A stretch of 56,522 bases of DNA from Rhizobium sp. Q54. Its GTDB lineage: Bacteria > Pseudomonadota > Alphaproteobacteria > UBA2966 > CAIVPW01. Below are positions 1 through 8,827 of the stretch, piece after piece. Each line of letters opens with the position of its first letter. Within the stretch, counting starts at the first letter, position 1. A program made the position numbers and the translations under genes. The stretch lies in assembly GCA_945947575.1 (NCBI GenBank), contig CAMEYM010000020.1:1-56522 (forward strand). Direction: 5' to 3'. The notes under the pieces are model-generated. The model made no database searches and was not told the origin of the DNA. It saw only the letters and a program-made list of their open reading frames with translations.

Positions 1-7
1 TCACTTA

Positions 8-39
8 GTATTGACAGCAATACGGTACGTATGATATGG
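8..39 (+). promoter_or_regulatory. Candidate promoter overlapped by an inverted repeat
   Basis: A TTGACA hexamer at 11-16 is followed after 16-17 bases by a weak -10 (GATATG or ATATGG, around 33-39). The -35 lies inside a perfect 6-bp inverted repeat (GTATTG, 4-base loop, CAATAC; 8-23), which could be an operator. The stretch is clearly AT-richer than its surroundings and lies about 40 bases before the first gene. This is pattern-based only. Confidence 0.35.
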
Positions 40-75
40 TGGCCTCGACTTTCTTGGTCAGAGGAGACAGCGACC

Positions 76-528
76 ATGTCCGATCCGGATTTAACTGCGC
101 ATCCTGGCCCCGCCGCCCCAGGACCCGGCCCGACACAATCCGTGTCACAGGAGCGTGATCCGCCTATCGGCCGCCTAAATATGCGTGGCCGCCCCTTCGG
201 GAAGGGTCAGGGTGGTCGCCCCAAGGGTGCCCGCAACCATGCAACCCTGATCGCCGAATCAATGATCGGCAAATGCGCGGAACCGCTCGCTCTGCGCGCC
301 CTCACGCTGGCCCTGGAAGGCGACGCTACGATGCTCAGGTTCTGTCTGGAGAGGCTCGTGCCGCGGCGCGACCGCACCGTTACGTTCGATCTCCCCCCCA
401 TCCGCTCCGCCCTCGATGTCGCGTTGGGGTCGGCCCAAGTGGCTTCCTTGGTCGCCGACGGACAGCTCACTCCGCAGGAAGGCCGCGATGTGTCCGTCCT
501 CTTTGAGACCCAGCGGCGCGCCATCTAG
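76..528 (+). CDS. DUF5681 domain-containing protein
   Basis: The 150-residue product has a Pro-rich, disordered first 35 residues and then the hallmark RPFGKGQGGRPKGARN (about 39-54), typical of DUF5681, followed by a short helical region that ends in Leu/Arg-rich repeats. The ATG at 76 is preferred over the upstream ATG at 31 because GAGGAG lies 9 bases before it. DUF5681 proteins are small, of unknown function, and often found in accessory or phage-like regions of Alphaproteobacteria. No other phage gene is visible here, so a role cannot be assigned. The next gene runs the same way after 64 bases. Confidence 0.75.
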   Translation: MSDPDLTAHPGPAAPGPGPTQSVSQERDPPIGRLNMRGRPFGKGQGGRPKGARNHATLIAESMIGKCAEPLALRALTLALEGDATMLRFCLERLVPRRDRTVTFDLPPIRSALDVALGSAQVASLVADGQLTPQEGRDVSVLFETQRRAI

Positions 529-592
529 ACGGCCCTGCTGGAGAAGAGCCGGGTCGGGCTCGATCCCGATCCGCCGGAAGCATAGTGTTGGC

Positions 593-1591
593 ATGCTTCC
601 TGCTCGGGATTGCATCGTGCGCAACGTCGCCGTTATCGCCCTCGCCGCTCCGCTCCTCCTGGCGGCGGGAATCGCGCACGGCCAGGTCGCGGCCGAGTTG
701 GACAAGTGCGTGCGGGGCGCTACCGCGGCGCAACTCTACGGAACCTACGACCTCGCCATCCACCACTGCTCCCAGGTCATCCGCGAGGGGCGCGTGCCCG
801 AGGAGATCATGGAGTGGGTGCTGACGCAGCGCGGCACCGCCTACCAGGGCAAGGGCGCGGTGGCGCGTGCGGGCGCCGACCGCGAGACGGCACAGGCGCT
901 GGCCGCCCGCGCCACCGCCGACCTCACGACCGCGCGCCAGATGGCGGTGGTGCGTCAGATGAACGAGGTGGAGCGGCGTGTCGCCGAGGTGCAGCGCGCC
1001 ACCGACGCGGCCACGCGCGCCGTGCTGCGCGCCCAGATCAACCAGGTCGAGACCGACCGCCTGCAGACTCAGGCGGAGCTTGTCGCCGCGCTCTACCAGC
1101 AGGCCGCGCTCGACAATCCTCAGTCCGCGGTTGCCTACCTCTACCGCGGCATCATGGAGGGGGCGCGCGGCGAGTTCGAGGCGGCGGCACAGAGCATCAC
1201 CGCCGCGCTCGCCCTCGATCCGAGCATGGCGCTGTCTCATTACAATCGCGGCGTCGTGTACCTGCTGCTGGCGCACAACGACGAGGCGCTGGCCGACCTC
1301 GCCGAGGCGGCGCGCCTTGCTCCGGCGCGCGGAGCAACTTTCTACAATCGCGGCATCGCCCACGCGCGGGCCGGCGAAATGGTGCAGGCGGTCCTCGACT
1401 TCACAGAAGCGATCGCGCTCATGCCGAACTACGTCGAGGCCTTCAACAACCGTGGCTTCGCCTTCGAGGTGCTCGGCGAGCGTGAGCGCGCGCAAGCCGA
1501 CTTCCTCACCGCCTATCGGCTGCAGCCGGAAAACCCGCGCTTCCGCCGCAAGCTGGTGGACCTCGGCCTCGGCGCTGCCCTGACCCGGTAG
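593..1591 (+). CDS. Secreted tetratricopeptide-repeat protein
   Basis: The product (332 residues from this ATG) begins with a Sec signal peptide whose hydrophobic core reads VIALAAPLLLAAG and ends near AHGQ. A GTG at 617 is an equally good start and would give a more standard signal. A helical middle part is followed by about four TPR units between residues 180 and 320, each with the YNRG/NNRG signature and a closing ALxLxP turn. It is probably a periplasmic protein-protein interaction scaffold. Nothing identifies the partner. It runs convergently towards the P-loop ATPase gene, with 3 bases between the two stops. Confidence 0.75.
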   Translation: MLPARDCIVRNVAVIALAAPLLLAAGIAHGQVAAELDKCVRGATAAQLYGTYDLAIHHCSQVIREGRVPEEIMEWVLTQRGTAYQGKGAVARAGADRETAQALAARATADLTTARQMAVVRQMNEVERRVAEVQRATDAATRAVLRAQINQVETDRLQTQAELVAALYQQAALDNPQSAVAYLYRGIMEGARGEFEAAAQSITAALALDPSMALSHYNRGVVYLLLAHNDEALADLAEAARLAPARGATFYNRGIAHARAGEMVQAVLDFTEAIALMPNYVEAFNNRGFAFEVLGERERAQADFLTAYRLQPENPRFRRKLVDLGLGAALTR

Positions 1592-1594
1592 CGC

Positions 1595-2149
1595 CTAGCG
1601 CACCCGGCGACGCACGGCATCGAGACGCGCGGCGGGAGACCCGGTCGCGACGCATAGAGCCGGCGCGCCGCCATCCAGCAGGCCGAACGCGTTATCGACC
1701 AGGATGTTGCCCAGACATTCGTCCATCGCCGCACGCAGTTCCGGATCCTCATCCGCGGGGGCCGAGACGGTGCTGGGTCGGCCGAGGGGCAAGTACACGA
1801 TCAGGTCGAAAAGCGGACCCGCGTCGCGGACCCACTCCCGCGCCGTTTCAAACGACCCGGTCTCGTCGCGGCCCAGGTCGGCCAGCGCGCGCAGATACGC
1901 CAGGAAGTCATACGGACTGCGTTCGCAGATGACCCGTTCGTACCGGCGAAGCGCCGACCACTGGCCAAGCCCCGCCTCAAGCTGGCGCAGGAAGTCTTCG
2001 GCGGAAGGTTCGGCGGGAAACTCCTCGCCCAGCTCCAGCAGCAGGTCGTACGGCTCCGGCTCGGCCCGGTATTCCGGATGCGCCTCGACGAAGTCGTCGA
2101 TGAGCGTCGTCTTGCCCGAGCAATGGGTGCCGGCGACGGCGATGCGCAC
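1595..2149 (-). CDS. AAA-type P-loop ATPase/kinase-like protein
   Basis: The 184-residue protein opens MRIAVAGTHCSGKTTL, an N-terminal Walker A (GTHCSGKT, residues 7-14). It resembles small AAA_28-like or NadR/thymidylate-kinase-like P-loop proteins. The conserved ERSPYDFLAYL segment (about 75-85) fits the substrate/DRX-type region of that group, and FDLIVYLPL near 113-121 is the core strand of the fold. The phosphate acceptor is unknown. It starts 3 bases after the stop of the cyclase gene, so both are probably co-transcribed. A role in nucleotide signalling would be inference from that neighbour only. Confidence 0.7.
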   Translation of the reverse strand: MRIAVAGTHCSGKTTLIDDFVEAHPEYRAEPEPYDLLLELGEEFPAEPSAEDFLRQLEAGLGQWSALRRYERVICERSPYDFLAYLRALADLGRDETGSFETAREWVRDAGPLFDLIVYLPLGRPSTVSAPADEDPELRAAMDECLGNILVDNAFGLLDGGAPALCVATGSPAARLDAVRRRVR

Positions 2150-2152
2150 GGG

Positions 2153-2719
2153 CTACCAGCGCGCGGTGTTGTGGGCCGCGCTCTTGCCGCCACCTTCGAG
2201 CAGACCCGCGGCGGTGTCGAGATGGTAGATCGCCGGTGGCTTGTGCTTGCGCCAGGGGGAGCGTTGGTCGCTAGCAAGCGAGCGATAGACCGGTTCGCTG
2301 ATGCGGACCCCCGCGCCGCTTCCGAGCAGGAACGTCTGATTGACGCCGCGGCCAATGATGTCGCGGGCGCGCCGCGCGCCACCGAACTCGCCCTCGATCA
2401 CTCTGCCGATGTGCAGGTTCGCGCCAAGGGTGACGGGCATCTGGTGCCGGCGCGCATGGTCGTCCACCGCAACCTGCAACGCGCGCACGGCGGCGACGGC
2501 GCGCGCCCCCTCCTCTGCAGCAAACGTAGCGAGGCACGCGTCGCCCATGAACTTGATGAGGGTGCCGCCGTGGTCTGTGACCACGCGGTCGCAGGCCTCA
2601 TAGAAGGTCTGCAGCCAGCCGGCTACCTCGAGGTCGGCGCGCGATTGGAAGGTTTTTGCGAAGCCGGCGAGATCGATGAGGACGATCAGCCGCTCCGTCT
2701 CGAAAAAGGTCGACGACAT
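2153..2719 (-). CDS. Class III adenylate/guanylate cyclase-domain protein
   Basis: The 188-residue protein is essentially a lone class III nucleotide cyclase catalytic domain. The start at 2719 is supported by GGAGAACACGC just upstream. Visible motifs are VLIDLAGF (first metal Asp, about 14), IKFMGDACLATF (adenine-type Lys and second metal Asp) and ARDIIGRGVNQTFLL (purine Asp and catalytic Asn). In the canonical NxxxR motif the Arg stabilises the transition state; here the sequence is NQTFL, so Leu replaces it. The protein may be weakly active, depend on a heterodimer partner, or only bind nucleotide. It has no membrane segment or sensory domain and is coupled to the downstream P-loop ATPase. 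Confidence 0.8.
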   Translation of the reverse strand: MSSTFFETERLIVLIDLAGFAKTFQSRADLEVAGWLQTFYEACDRVVTDHGGTLIKFMGDACLATFAAEEGARAVAAVRALQVAVDDHARRHQMPVTLGANLHIGRVIEGEFGGARRARDIIGRGVNQTFLLGSGAGVRISEPVYRSLASDQRSPWRKHKPPAIYHLDTAAGLLEGGGKSAAHNTARW

Positions 2720-2825
2720 GCGTGTTCTCCGATGCCTGATGCCTGGAAGTGCGGGGGTTGCTCCCGCGGGTCCCGGCGCACCGGAGTTGGTGCGAGGGGA
2801 TACCGTTGCCCCAGGGTGCCACAAC

Positions 2826-2858
2826 CCCCTCCCCGATGGGGAGAGGGTCGCAGCGTCG
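2826..2858. repeat. Short intergenic palindrome (CTCCCC/GGGGAG family)
   Basis: CTCCCC, a 3-base loop and GGGGAG form a hairpin between the cyclase and TonB-receptor genes. It belongs to the same loose family as the elements near 16809, 32078 and 33317. It may act as a weak terminator or be a REP-like repeat. Confidence 0.5.
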
Positions 2859-2863
2859 CGATC

Positions 2864-4933
2864 TTAGAACCGCAATCCGGCTTCCACCTTCCAGCTGCGG
2901 CCGGGCAGCGGGTACGCGTTGTACGTGTCGATCTCCGTCGAGCTGCGCACCGCGTAGTTGTAGTACGTCGCGTCGGTCAGGTTGTTGAGTTGCCCGGCAA
3001 AGGTCCAGGCGCCCTGGCGTGTGGCGACCTTCATATCGACGAGGCCATGCCCAGCAATCATCGGGCCCCTCGCGTCGTCGTCGTTCTCCATGCGGCGCGG
3101 CCCGACGGCCGTGATCGTCGTCGTCAGGGTCCACGCCGGCCGGAAATCCCAGCGCAACGCGGCCGATCCCGTCCACTTGGACACGAGCGGCAAATCGTTG
3201 CCGGCATTCACGCCTTCGCGGAACGTGGCGCGGGTCCACGCGACGCCGAGATCGAGGCCGACGGTGCGCGACAGCACGATGTCCGCGCCCGCCTCGACGC
3301 CGCGGCGCTTGGTCGGCTCCAGGTTTTCGTTCAGGAACGTGTCGGCGTTGAAGTGGATCTCGTTCTCCAGGAGCATCTGGTAGGCGCTGAGGCGCAGGTT
3401 TGCCGAACCGACGCGCCAGCTCGTGCCCATCTCGGCGTCCCACGAAGTTTGCGTGCTGAGAGCGAACGAGTCGTACGCAGCACTCGACAGCACACGCTCG
3501 TCCACCGTCGGCATGCGGAAGGCGCGGCCGAGGCGGCCGAACAGCACCGGGCCGCTGCTAAACCCATGCTCGAAGCCGAGATGGCCCGCCCACTGGTAGT
3601 CGTTGAACCGTGCCGACTCGCGATGACCGTCGAACGGGTCGCCGCCGAAGTCGATGGTCGCAGCGGGGTTGAGGATGTCGCCGCCGATGAATTGCACGTG
3701 CTGGAGACGCAGGCCCGCGGAAAAGTCGGTCGTGGCGCCGATGGGGCGAGTGCTCTGACCGTAGACGCCAAGGCTGTGCTGCTTGAGGTCATAGCGGTGG
3801 ATAAGGATCTGCGGGTTCTCGCCGCGATTCAGCTGGTTGTAGTCCGAGTAGTAGTAGTCGAGGCCGGCGATGCCGCGCGCCGCGCCGCTGGCGCGCACTG
3901 CGGGCGACGGGCGTCCATCCGGCTCCCAGCGGACGCGCGGCGTGAACGAGTACGTGGCGAGGCGCGTATTGGTGTTGGTGTCGAAGTCAGGACCGAACGG
4001 GCTGATGACGATCGAGTCCTGCTGCTTGACGCGCAGGCCACCGTCCACCACGAGCTCGGCTCCGCTCGACAGGATGCGCGAGAACCCGAGGATGCTGCGG
4101 AACCCGGCCTGATCGACGAAGTCGGTCGGCGTCGCGGCGCCCTGCGGGTCGGTGACGAGACGGTTCTCACCGTCGCCGGGATCGACGCGGCGGGCGCCCG
4201 GCAGGCCCAGGTGCTGCGCGTCGGTGGCGACGGTGCCGTACCATTCGCGGCCGGTGCCGAAGCGGCGCAATTCGAGATTGATGCCCTTCTGCTCCAACGC
4301 GTTGTTGCGGCGCCAACCGTCGGCAAACATGGCGTTGCCGTCGATGCCGATGCTCCAGTCGCGCGTCGAGCGCGACACCGCTGTGGAGCCCTCGCGCAGG
4401 CCGAACGAGCCCGCAGCGGCGCGCACCGAGTTGCCGGCGACGACGCCCGCTCCGGGCCGCGCGACGATGTTGACCGCACCGCCGACGGCGCCGTCGCCGT
4501 AGAGCACGGCGGCGGAGTTGCCGCGCAGGATCTCGATGCGGCGGATGGCGTCCGGCGGGATATTGAGGAACTCGACGCCGGCGTTGTCGATGTCGTTGAG
4601 ACGGCGGCCGTTGAGCAGGGTCAGCGTGTTCTGCGTTGCCGTGGCGCCGAAGCCTCGCAGGTCGATGTACGCGCGCGAACCGGGACCGCCGAACAAGTCG
4701 CGGAACTGGACGCCCGGTTCCAGCGCCAGCAGCGCAGGCAGCGACGGCGCGGGCGAGCGGGCGATCTCGGCAGCATCGACGACGGTGGCCGCGACGCCGG
4801 GCGTGCCGGCCTCGAAGTTGGGCCGGGTGACGGTGAGCTCGAGCGGGGTGCGGGTCTCGCCGCTAGCTTGCGCGAGGGCGCTGCCCGCCGCGAAAACGAG
4901 CGGCAGTACGAGACATGTGGACAGGATTTGCAT
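2864..4933 (-). CDS. TonB-dependent outer-membrane receptor, probably for cobalamin (BtuB-like)
   Basis: The mature protein follows a signal peptide of about 22 residues (LVLPLVFAAGSALAQA). A plug domain covers roughly residues 35-160, with LTLLNGRRLNDIDNAG and IRRIEILRGNSAAVLYGDGA, followed by a beta-barrel ending in the terminal aromatic VEAGLRF. The length of 689 residues is normal for the family. An ATG at 4972 would extend it by 13 residues, but the ATG used gives a clean signal peptide. A cobalamin riboswitch lies upstream on the same strand, so vitamin B12 or a cobinamide is the likely ligand. No BtuCDF importer is in the window. Confidence 0.88.
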   Translation of the reverse strand: MQILSTCLVLPLVFAAGSALAQASGETRTPLELTVTRPNFEAGTPGVAATVVDAAEIARSPAPSLPALLALEPGVQFRDLFGGPGSRAYIDLRGFGATATQNTLTLLNGRRLNDIDNAGVEFLNIPPDAIRRIEILRGNSAAVLYGDGAVGGAVNIVARPGAGVVAGNSVRAAAGSFGLREGSTAVSRSTRDWSIGIDGNAMFADGWRRNNALEQKGINLELRRFGTGREWYGTVATDAQHLGLPGARRVDPGDGENRLVTDPQGAATPTDFVDQAGFRSILGFSRILSSGAELVVDGGLRVKQQDSIVISPFGPDFDTNTNTRLATYSFTPRVRWEPDGRPSPAVRASGAARGIAGLDYYYSDYNQLNRGENPQILIHRYDLKQHSLGVYGQSTRPIGATTDFSAGLRLQHVQFIGGDILNPAATIDFGGDPFDGHRESARFNDYQWAGHLGFEHGFSSGPVLFGRLGRAFRMPTVDERVLSSAAYDSFALSTQTSWDAEMGTSWRVGSANLRLSAYQMLLENEIHFNADTFLNENLEPTKRRGVEAGADIVLSRTVGLDLGVAWTRATFREGVNAGNDLPLVSKWTGSAALRWDFRPAWTLTTTITAVGPRRMENDDDARGPMIAGHGLVDMKVATRQGAWTFAGQLNNLTDATYYNYAVRSSTEIDTYNAYPLPGRSWKVEAGLRF

Positions 4934-5144
4934 GGCCGGATTCCTCTGGTTGGTGAACAGAAGAGTCCGCACGCAGAGGTTCGCGACAGCGCAGCTGCCT
5001 GCACCACCGGCACGATCGAAAGAACGTCATGGCAGAACGAGGATTGCGCCCCATTCCGGACCTCCCGCACGGCACCCATGCGTCACCACGCACGGAGGAG
5101 TCCGGATTCTCGAGCACCCCGCTCGGAGAAAAGGGTGACGCTGC

Positions 5145-5330
5145 GGCGGCAGGTCTCCTGGCTCGCGGGTCGCCGCCGGCGCCGGTCTTCCCAGGGCGCG
5201 GACCCCAGTGACCCGATGGCGCAAGCTCGCCGCTTACAGTTGCGGGGGCAGCCGCGGATCAGTGCCGCCTTGCTGAGCAAGGTTTGGCCACCTACCGCAG
5301 TTCCCTTTTGCTTCCCCGAAGGGAACCGTC
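5145..5330 (-). promoter_or_regulatory. Cobalamin (adenosylcobalamin) riboswitch
   Basis: Read on the minus strand, the region has the aptamer landmarks in order: a GGTTCCC...GGGAA 5' helix (about 5330-5300), the B12 box CCCGCAACTGTAAGCGG (5247-5230), and the closing CCAGGAGACCTGCCGC (5161-5146). It lies about 210 bases upstream of the TonB-dependent receptor start, in the same orientation. Such elements normally switch the gene off when adenosylcobalamin is plentiful. The expression platform between 5144 and 4934 was not resolved. Confidence 0.93.
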
Positions 5331-5399
5331 GCGGCGATCACCCTAAGCCACGCTGCGTGGCGTTGGCAACGCGGATAGGTGCGGCGGTTTGGAGCGCGA

Positions 5400-6101
5400 C
5401 TAGCGGACCGGATTCTCGGGGCCGCGGCCACGGAACTGGTCGATGAAGGCCGCCGCAGCCGCGGGCTCGAACTCGTTGAGGCGCAGAATCTTCTGCCAGG
5501 CGGTGAGGACGACGCCCCCGCCGAGGTTCGCTTTCGGCACGACGACGATGCCGTCCCAGTCGCCGCGATACATGTTCGACCACAAGGTAAGCAGGCGAAC
5601 GCCCTCGGCATTGGGCCGATCGATGTAGATGACGATGTGGCCATGCTCGAGCGAGTGCACGAGCGCCTCGTTGGGCACCGCCTGGGCGTAGCGCCCTGGA
5701 TCGGCCCACACCGGCCAATGGTCGCCGGCCACCGGCGGATCGGTGCGAAAGCGCAGCGGCGTGCCGACGGGTTGATGGTTCTGGCCGTCGTTGGGGAACG
5801 TCTCGACCCGAGCGAGCGCCGCCTGTCCGGCCGCCACGAGGCGGCCGAACTCGGCCTGAGGGGTTTCCGCCGGCGCAGCTGGGACCGGCGGCGGAGTCGC
5901 CTGGGCGACCGGCGGCGCGGGGGCCGGCGTCGGCGCCGCGGCAGCCTGGACGGCGGGCGGCGTGGCCGGCGCCGCGCGCGGCGCCGGATCGGCCGTCGTC
6001 AGCACGGGAGGGCTCGGAACGTCCAGGCCTGGGCGCAGGACCACGAAGGCGATGATGGCCACCGCCGCTGCGGCTCCGATCCCGATCAAGATTGCACGCA
6101 T
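5400..6101 (-). CDS. DUF3105 protein with N-terminal membrane anchor
   Basis: The 233-residue product starts MRAILIGIGAAAAVAIIAFV, a single N-terminal transmembrane or uncleaved signal segment. A Pro/Ala-rich linker covers about residues 30-85. The C-terminal domain (about 90-230) carries VPNEALVHSLEHGHIVIYI and LWSNMYRGDWDGIVVVP, which match DUF3105. That family has an invariant HxxEHG motif and unknown function; a metal-binding or sugar-related role has not been shown. The gene follows an unrelated membrane-anchored gene on the same strand with a 50-base gap. Confidence 0.75.
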   Translation of the reverse strand: MRAILIGIGAAAAVAIIAFVVLRPGLDVPSPPVLTTADPAPRAAPATPPAVQAAAAPTPAPAPPVAQATPPPVPAAPAETPQAEFGRLVAAGQAALARVETFPNDGQNHQPVGTPLRFRTDPPVAGDHWPVWADPGRYAQAVPNEALVHSLEHGHIVIYIDRPNAEGVRLLTLWSNMYRGDWDGIVVVPKANLGGGVVLTAWQKILRLNEFEPAAAAAFIDQFRGRGPENPVR

Positions 6102-6151
6102 CGCTGAAGCCCCCGATGAGAGATCGGCTGGCGACCTCTGTAGCCACGATC

Positions 6152-6889
6152 CTACGGGTAGGCGCAGGTCAACGCAGTAACGTTTACGAAAGACCGGTCG
6201 CCCGGCACCGCCGTGAAGCGATGGATCGTGTCGCCGGCGACCACCGAATAGTACAGCGGCAGCTTGCCGGTGACTTCCTGCGGAGTGCCGCCGCCGATGC
6301 GGTTGAAGATCAGTGTGACCGGTTGCTGCGGGTCGTACCAAGACTGCGGTCGGTTCTGCGCGTCGTTCTCCGACACGCCGGTACCGGTCACGGTGATGGC
6401 GCCGTTTGCAAAGCCGGCGACATCGTTGCCGGCCACCGTCGTCAGCGGCGTGCGCAAGATGAAGCGGCGCGTGACCGGCTCGCCGGTGCAGCGCCATTGC
6501 GCGGTCGCCGCGCGGATCACCTCAGCGAGGCGATCGGCGGGTACTCCGTCGGCGCGACGGGCGCGCACGAGCTCGACGATGCGGGCGGTCTCGGCATCGG
6601 GGACGTCGCGGCGATATTGCGCCGCGAGCTCGGCCGTGCGGACCTGCTCGGCTTCCAAGGCGCCGCGCAAGCCGGCGTTCTGCTCCTCGAGGCCCTCGGT
6701 CCGTTCAGTGAGGGTGACGACCTCGGTGCGCAGGCGCGCTTCTTCCTGACGCGCCAGGGACGAGCCGGTGCGGTACGACCACGCGCCAATTGCCGCCAGA
6801 AGGGCGAGCGCCATCACCCACCCAACGATGCGGGCAGCGCTCGGCCCGCGCTTCTTTCGTCCGCCGTACAGGCTATTTCCGAGAGTCAT
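6152..6889 (-). CDS. Uncharacterised membrane-anchored coiled-coil protein
   Basis: The 245-residue protein has a basic N-terminus, one transmembrane helix (about 20-41, IVGWVMALALLAAIGAWSY), then a predicted coiled coil (about 48-90) rich in Glu, Arg and Leu. The C-terminal globular domain (about 110-245) is beta-rich and contains two cysteines. The topology suggests a periplasmic domain held off the inner membrane by the coiled coil. No family was recognised. It lies head-to-head with the NUDIX gene, which starts 194 bases to the right, and is upstream of the DUF3105 gene. Confidence 0.65.
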   Translation of the reverse strand: MTLGNSLYGGRKKRGPSAARIVGWVMALALLAAIGAWSYRTGSSLARQEEARLRTEVVTLTERTEGLEEQNAGLRGALEAEQVRTAELAAQYRRDVPDAETARIVELVRARRADGVPADRLAEVIRAATAQWRCTGEPVTRRFILRTPLTTVAGNDVAGFANGAITVTGTGVSENDAQNRPQSWYDPQQPVTLIFNRIGGGTPQEVTGKLPLYYSVVAGDTIHRFTAVPGDRSFVNVTALTCAYP

Positions 6890-7083
6890 TCGTGTGGCGG
6901 GGCCCGCCGCCTCCCTGTGGGCACCCTAGCCCAAAGCATCGGCGGCGCGGAAGCGTCCCCTGCCCCGCCGCGTACAAGGCAATTTTGACTGAAGTGGGAC
7001 AGGGACCGCCGCGCGTCCTGCGAACTTGGCTTGACGCTGGGGAGGCCCACCCGTACACGGCGGGCTCATTTCTTGGAGGCCGT

Positions 7084-7692
7084 ATGCCGCACTCGCGCAA
7101 GGATGTTGAACTCTTGAGCAAGGAGGCCCTCTATCATGGGCGCTACGAGTTCGACCGATACCGCATGCGCTACCGCACCTTCTCCGGCGCGTGGAGCAAG
7201 GAGGTCGAGCGCGAGATGCTCGACCGCGGTAACACCGTCTCGCTGCTGCCGTACGATCCGATCCGCGACACCGTAGTTCTCATCGAGCAGTTCCGCCCGG
7301 GCGCGTTTGCTGGCGGCGACTCCCATCCATGGCTGTGGGAGATCGTCGCCGGCGTCATCGAGGATGGCGAGCAGCCGCTGGAGGTCGCCGCACGCGAGTG
7401 CGAGGAGGAGACCGGACTCAAGGCCTTGGCGCTGAAACCGATCCGCGAGTTCTACTGCTCGCCGGGCGCCATCGTCGAATACAACCGGATGTTCGTCGGG
7501 CGCGTCGACGCCTCGACCGCGGGCGGCCTGCACGGGCTGCACGACGAGGGCGAAGATATCCGCGTATTCACGATGACGGCCGAGGAGGCCTTCGCCGCTG
7601 TGGATCAGGGCAAGTTCCGCACCACCCCGGCGCTGATCGGGCTTGCCTGGCTCAAGGACCAGCGCGACCTGCTCCGCCGAGAATGGCGCTAG
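7084..7692 (+). CDS. NUDIX hydrolase, ADP-ribose pyrophosphatase type
   Basis: The 202-residue protein carries a complete NUDIX box (GVIEDGEQPLEVAARE followed by CEEETGL, about 95-117), fitting Gx5Ex7REUxEExGU. The upstream PWLWEIVAGVIEDGE segment is typical of the NudF/ADP-ribose branch. The family hydrolyses ADP-ribose to AMP and ribose-5-phosphate using Mg2+. The ATG at 7084 follows a GGAGG ribosome-binding site. Immediately downstream are cysK, a small membrane gene, sseA and metC on the same strand, so it may head a sulfur-metabolism transcript, although 125 bases separate it from cysK. Confidence 0.85.
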   Translation: MPHSRKDVELLSKEALYHGRYEFDRYRMRYRTFSGAWSKEVEREMLDRGNTVSLLPYDPIRDTVVLIEQFRPGAFAGGDSHPWLWEIVAGVIEDGEQPLEVAARECEEETGLKALALKPIREFYCSPGAIVEYNRMFVGRVDASTAGGLHGLHDEGEDIRVFTMTAEEAFAAVDQGKFRTTPALIGLAWLKDQRDLLRREWR

Positions 7693-7817
7693 GCACCCGG
7701 GGTTTCTTGAACGGTCCGAGTCCCAAGGCTACAGTCCGACACCCATTGTCGTTGAGCGACCGAGCCACCGGCGCTCCCAGGGCGCCGCATGCCAGCGGGG
7801 CCGGAAGCGCGCCGCTC

Positions 7818-8819
7818 ATGGACCTCCGCAGCAACTTCTGCGACCTCATCGGCAACACGCCGCTGGTCAAACTGCGCCGCCTGTCCGAGCAGACGGGCTG
7901 CACCATTCTGGGCAAGGCCGAGTTCATGAATCCGGCCGGCTCGATAAAGGACCGGCCGGCCCTGTCGATCGTGCGCGAGGCTGAGGCATCCGGCAAGCTG
8001 CGGCCGGGCGGCACGATCGTCGAGGGCACCGCCGGCAACACCGGCATCGGCCTCGCGCACGTCGGGCGCGCGCTCGGGTATCGAGCCGTCATTGTCATCC
8101 CTGACACGCAGAGCAAGGAAAAAAAGGACCTCATCCGTCTCGCCGGCGCCGAGCTGCGCGAAGTGCCGGCGGTGCCGGCCTCCGACCCCAATCATTACGT
8201 CAAGGTGTCGGGACGCCTGGCCGACGAGCTGGCGGCCAAAGAGGCCAATGGCGCCGTATGGGCGAATCAGTTCGACAACCTCGCCAACCGCCGTTCGCAC
8301 TTCCAGACGACCGGGCCGGAGATCTGGGCGCAGACCGGCGGCAAGATCGACGCTTTCATCTGCTCTGCCGGAACCGGCGGCACCCTGGCCGGAGTCGGCA
8401 TGTTCCTCAAGGAACAGAACCCGGACGTCGTCGTGGCGCTCGCCGACCCTCATGGCGCGGCGCTCTATCACTACTACCGCTACGGCACACTCAAGGCCGT
8501 GGGCTCGTCGATCACCGAGGGCATCGGCCAGGGCCGCATCACGGCGAACCTCGAGGGAGCGCCGGTGGACTTCGCCTATCAGGTCGGCGACGAAGACGCT
8601 CTGCGCGTCTTGTTCGACCTGGTGCAGGAAGAGGGCCTATGCCTGGGTGGCTCGTCGGGCGTCAACCTGGTCGGCGCGCGTCTCCTGGCACGCGAGCTTG
8701 GACCGGGCCATACGATCGTGACGATCCTGGCCGACCTCGGCGTGCGCTACAAAAGCAAGCTGTTCAACCCGGCGTTCCTGCGCGAGAAGAATCTGCCAAC
8801 GCCCCCCTGGTTGTCGTGA
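7818..8819 (+). CDS. cysK: Cysteine synthase (O-acetylserine sulfhydrylase), PLP-dependent
   Basis: The 333-residue protein has the fold-type II PLP signatures of CysK/CBS: the LIGNTPLVKL start, the Schiff-base lysine in NPAGSIKDRPA (about 40-50), the asparagine loop VEGTAGNTGIGLAHVG (about 72-87), and the phosphate-binding GTGGT. It would make L-cysteine from O-acetylserine and sulfide. The C-terminal segment is slightly longer than E. coli CysK and ends near the membrane. A cystathionine beta-synthase-like activity is possible because the next genes include metC and a mercaptopyruvate sulfurtransferase. The start is the first good Met before the conserved fold. Confidence 0.85.
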   Translation: MDLRSNFCDLIGNTPLVKLRRLSEQTGCTILGKAEFMNPAGSIKDRPALSIVREAEASGKLRPGGTIVEGTAGNTGIGLAHVGRALGYRAVIVIPDTQSKEKKDLIRLAGAELREVPAVPASDPNHYVKVSGRLADELAAKEANGAVWANQFDNLANRRSHFQTTGPEIWAQTGGKIDAFICSAGTGGTLAGVGMFLKEQNPDVVVALADPHGAALYHYYRYGTLKAVGSSITEGIGQGRITANLEGAPVDFAYQVGDEDALRVLFDLVQEEGLCLGGSSGVNLVGARLLARELGPGHTIVTILADLGVRYKSKLFNPAFLREKNLPTPPWLS

Positions 8820-8827
8820 GGAGTCCA

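Noticed and set aside
76-528. Possible prophage remnant based on DUF5681
   Set aside because: No integrase, terminase, capsid or tail gene was found nearby.
2078-5446. A 1122-codon open frame on the plus strand
   Set aside because: It runs antisense to the cyclase and the TonB-dependent receptor. The sequence is Arg/Ala/Val-rich without any fold and is a typical GC-rich shadow frame. The real proteins and the riboswitch are on the minus strand.
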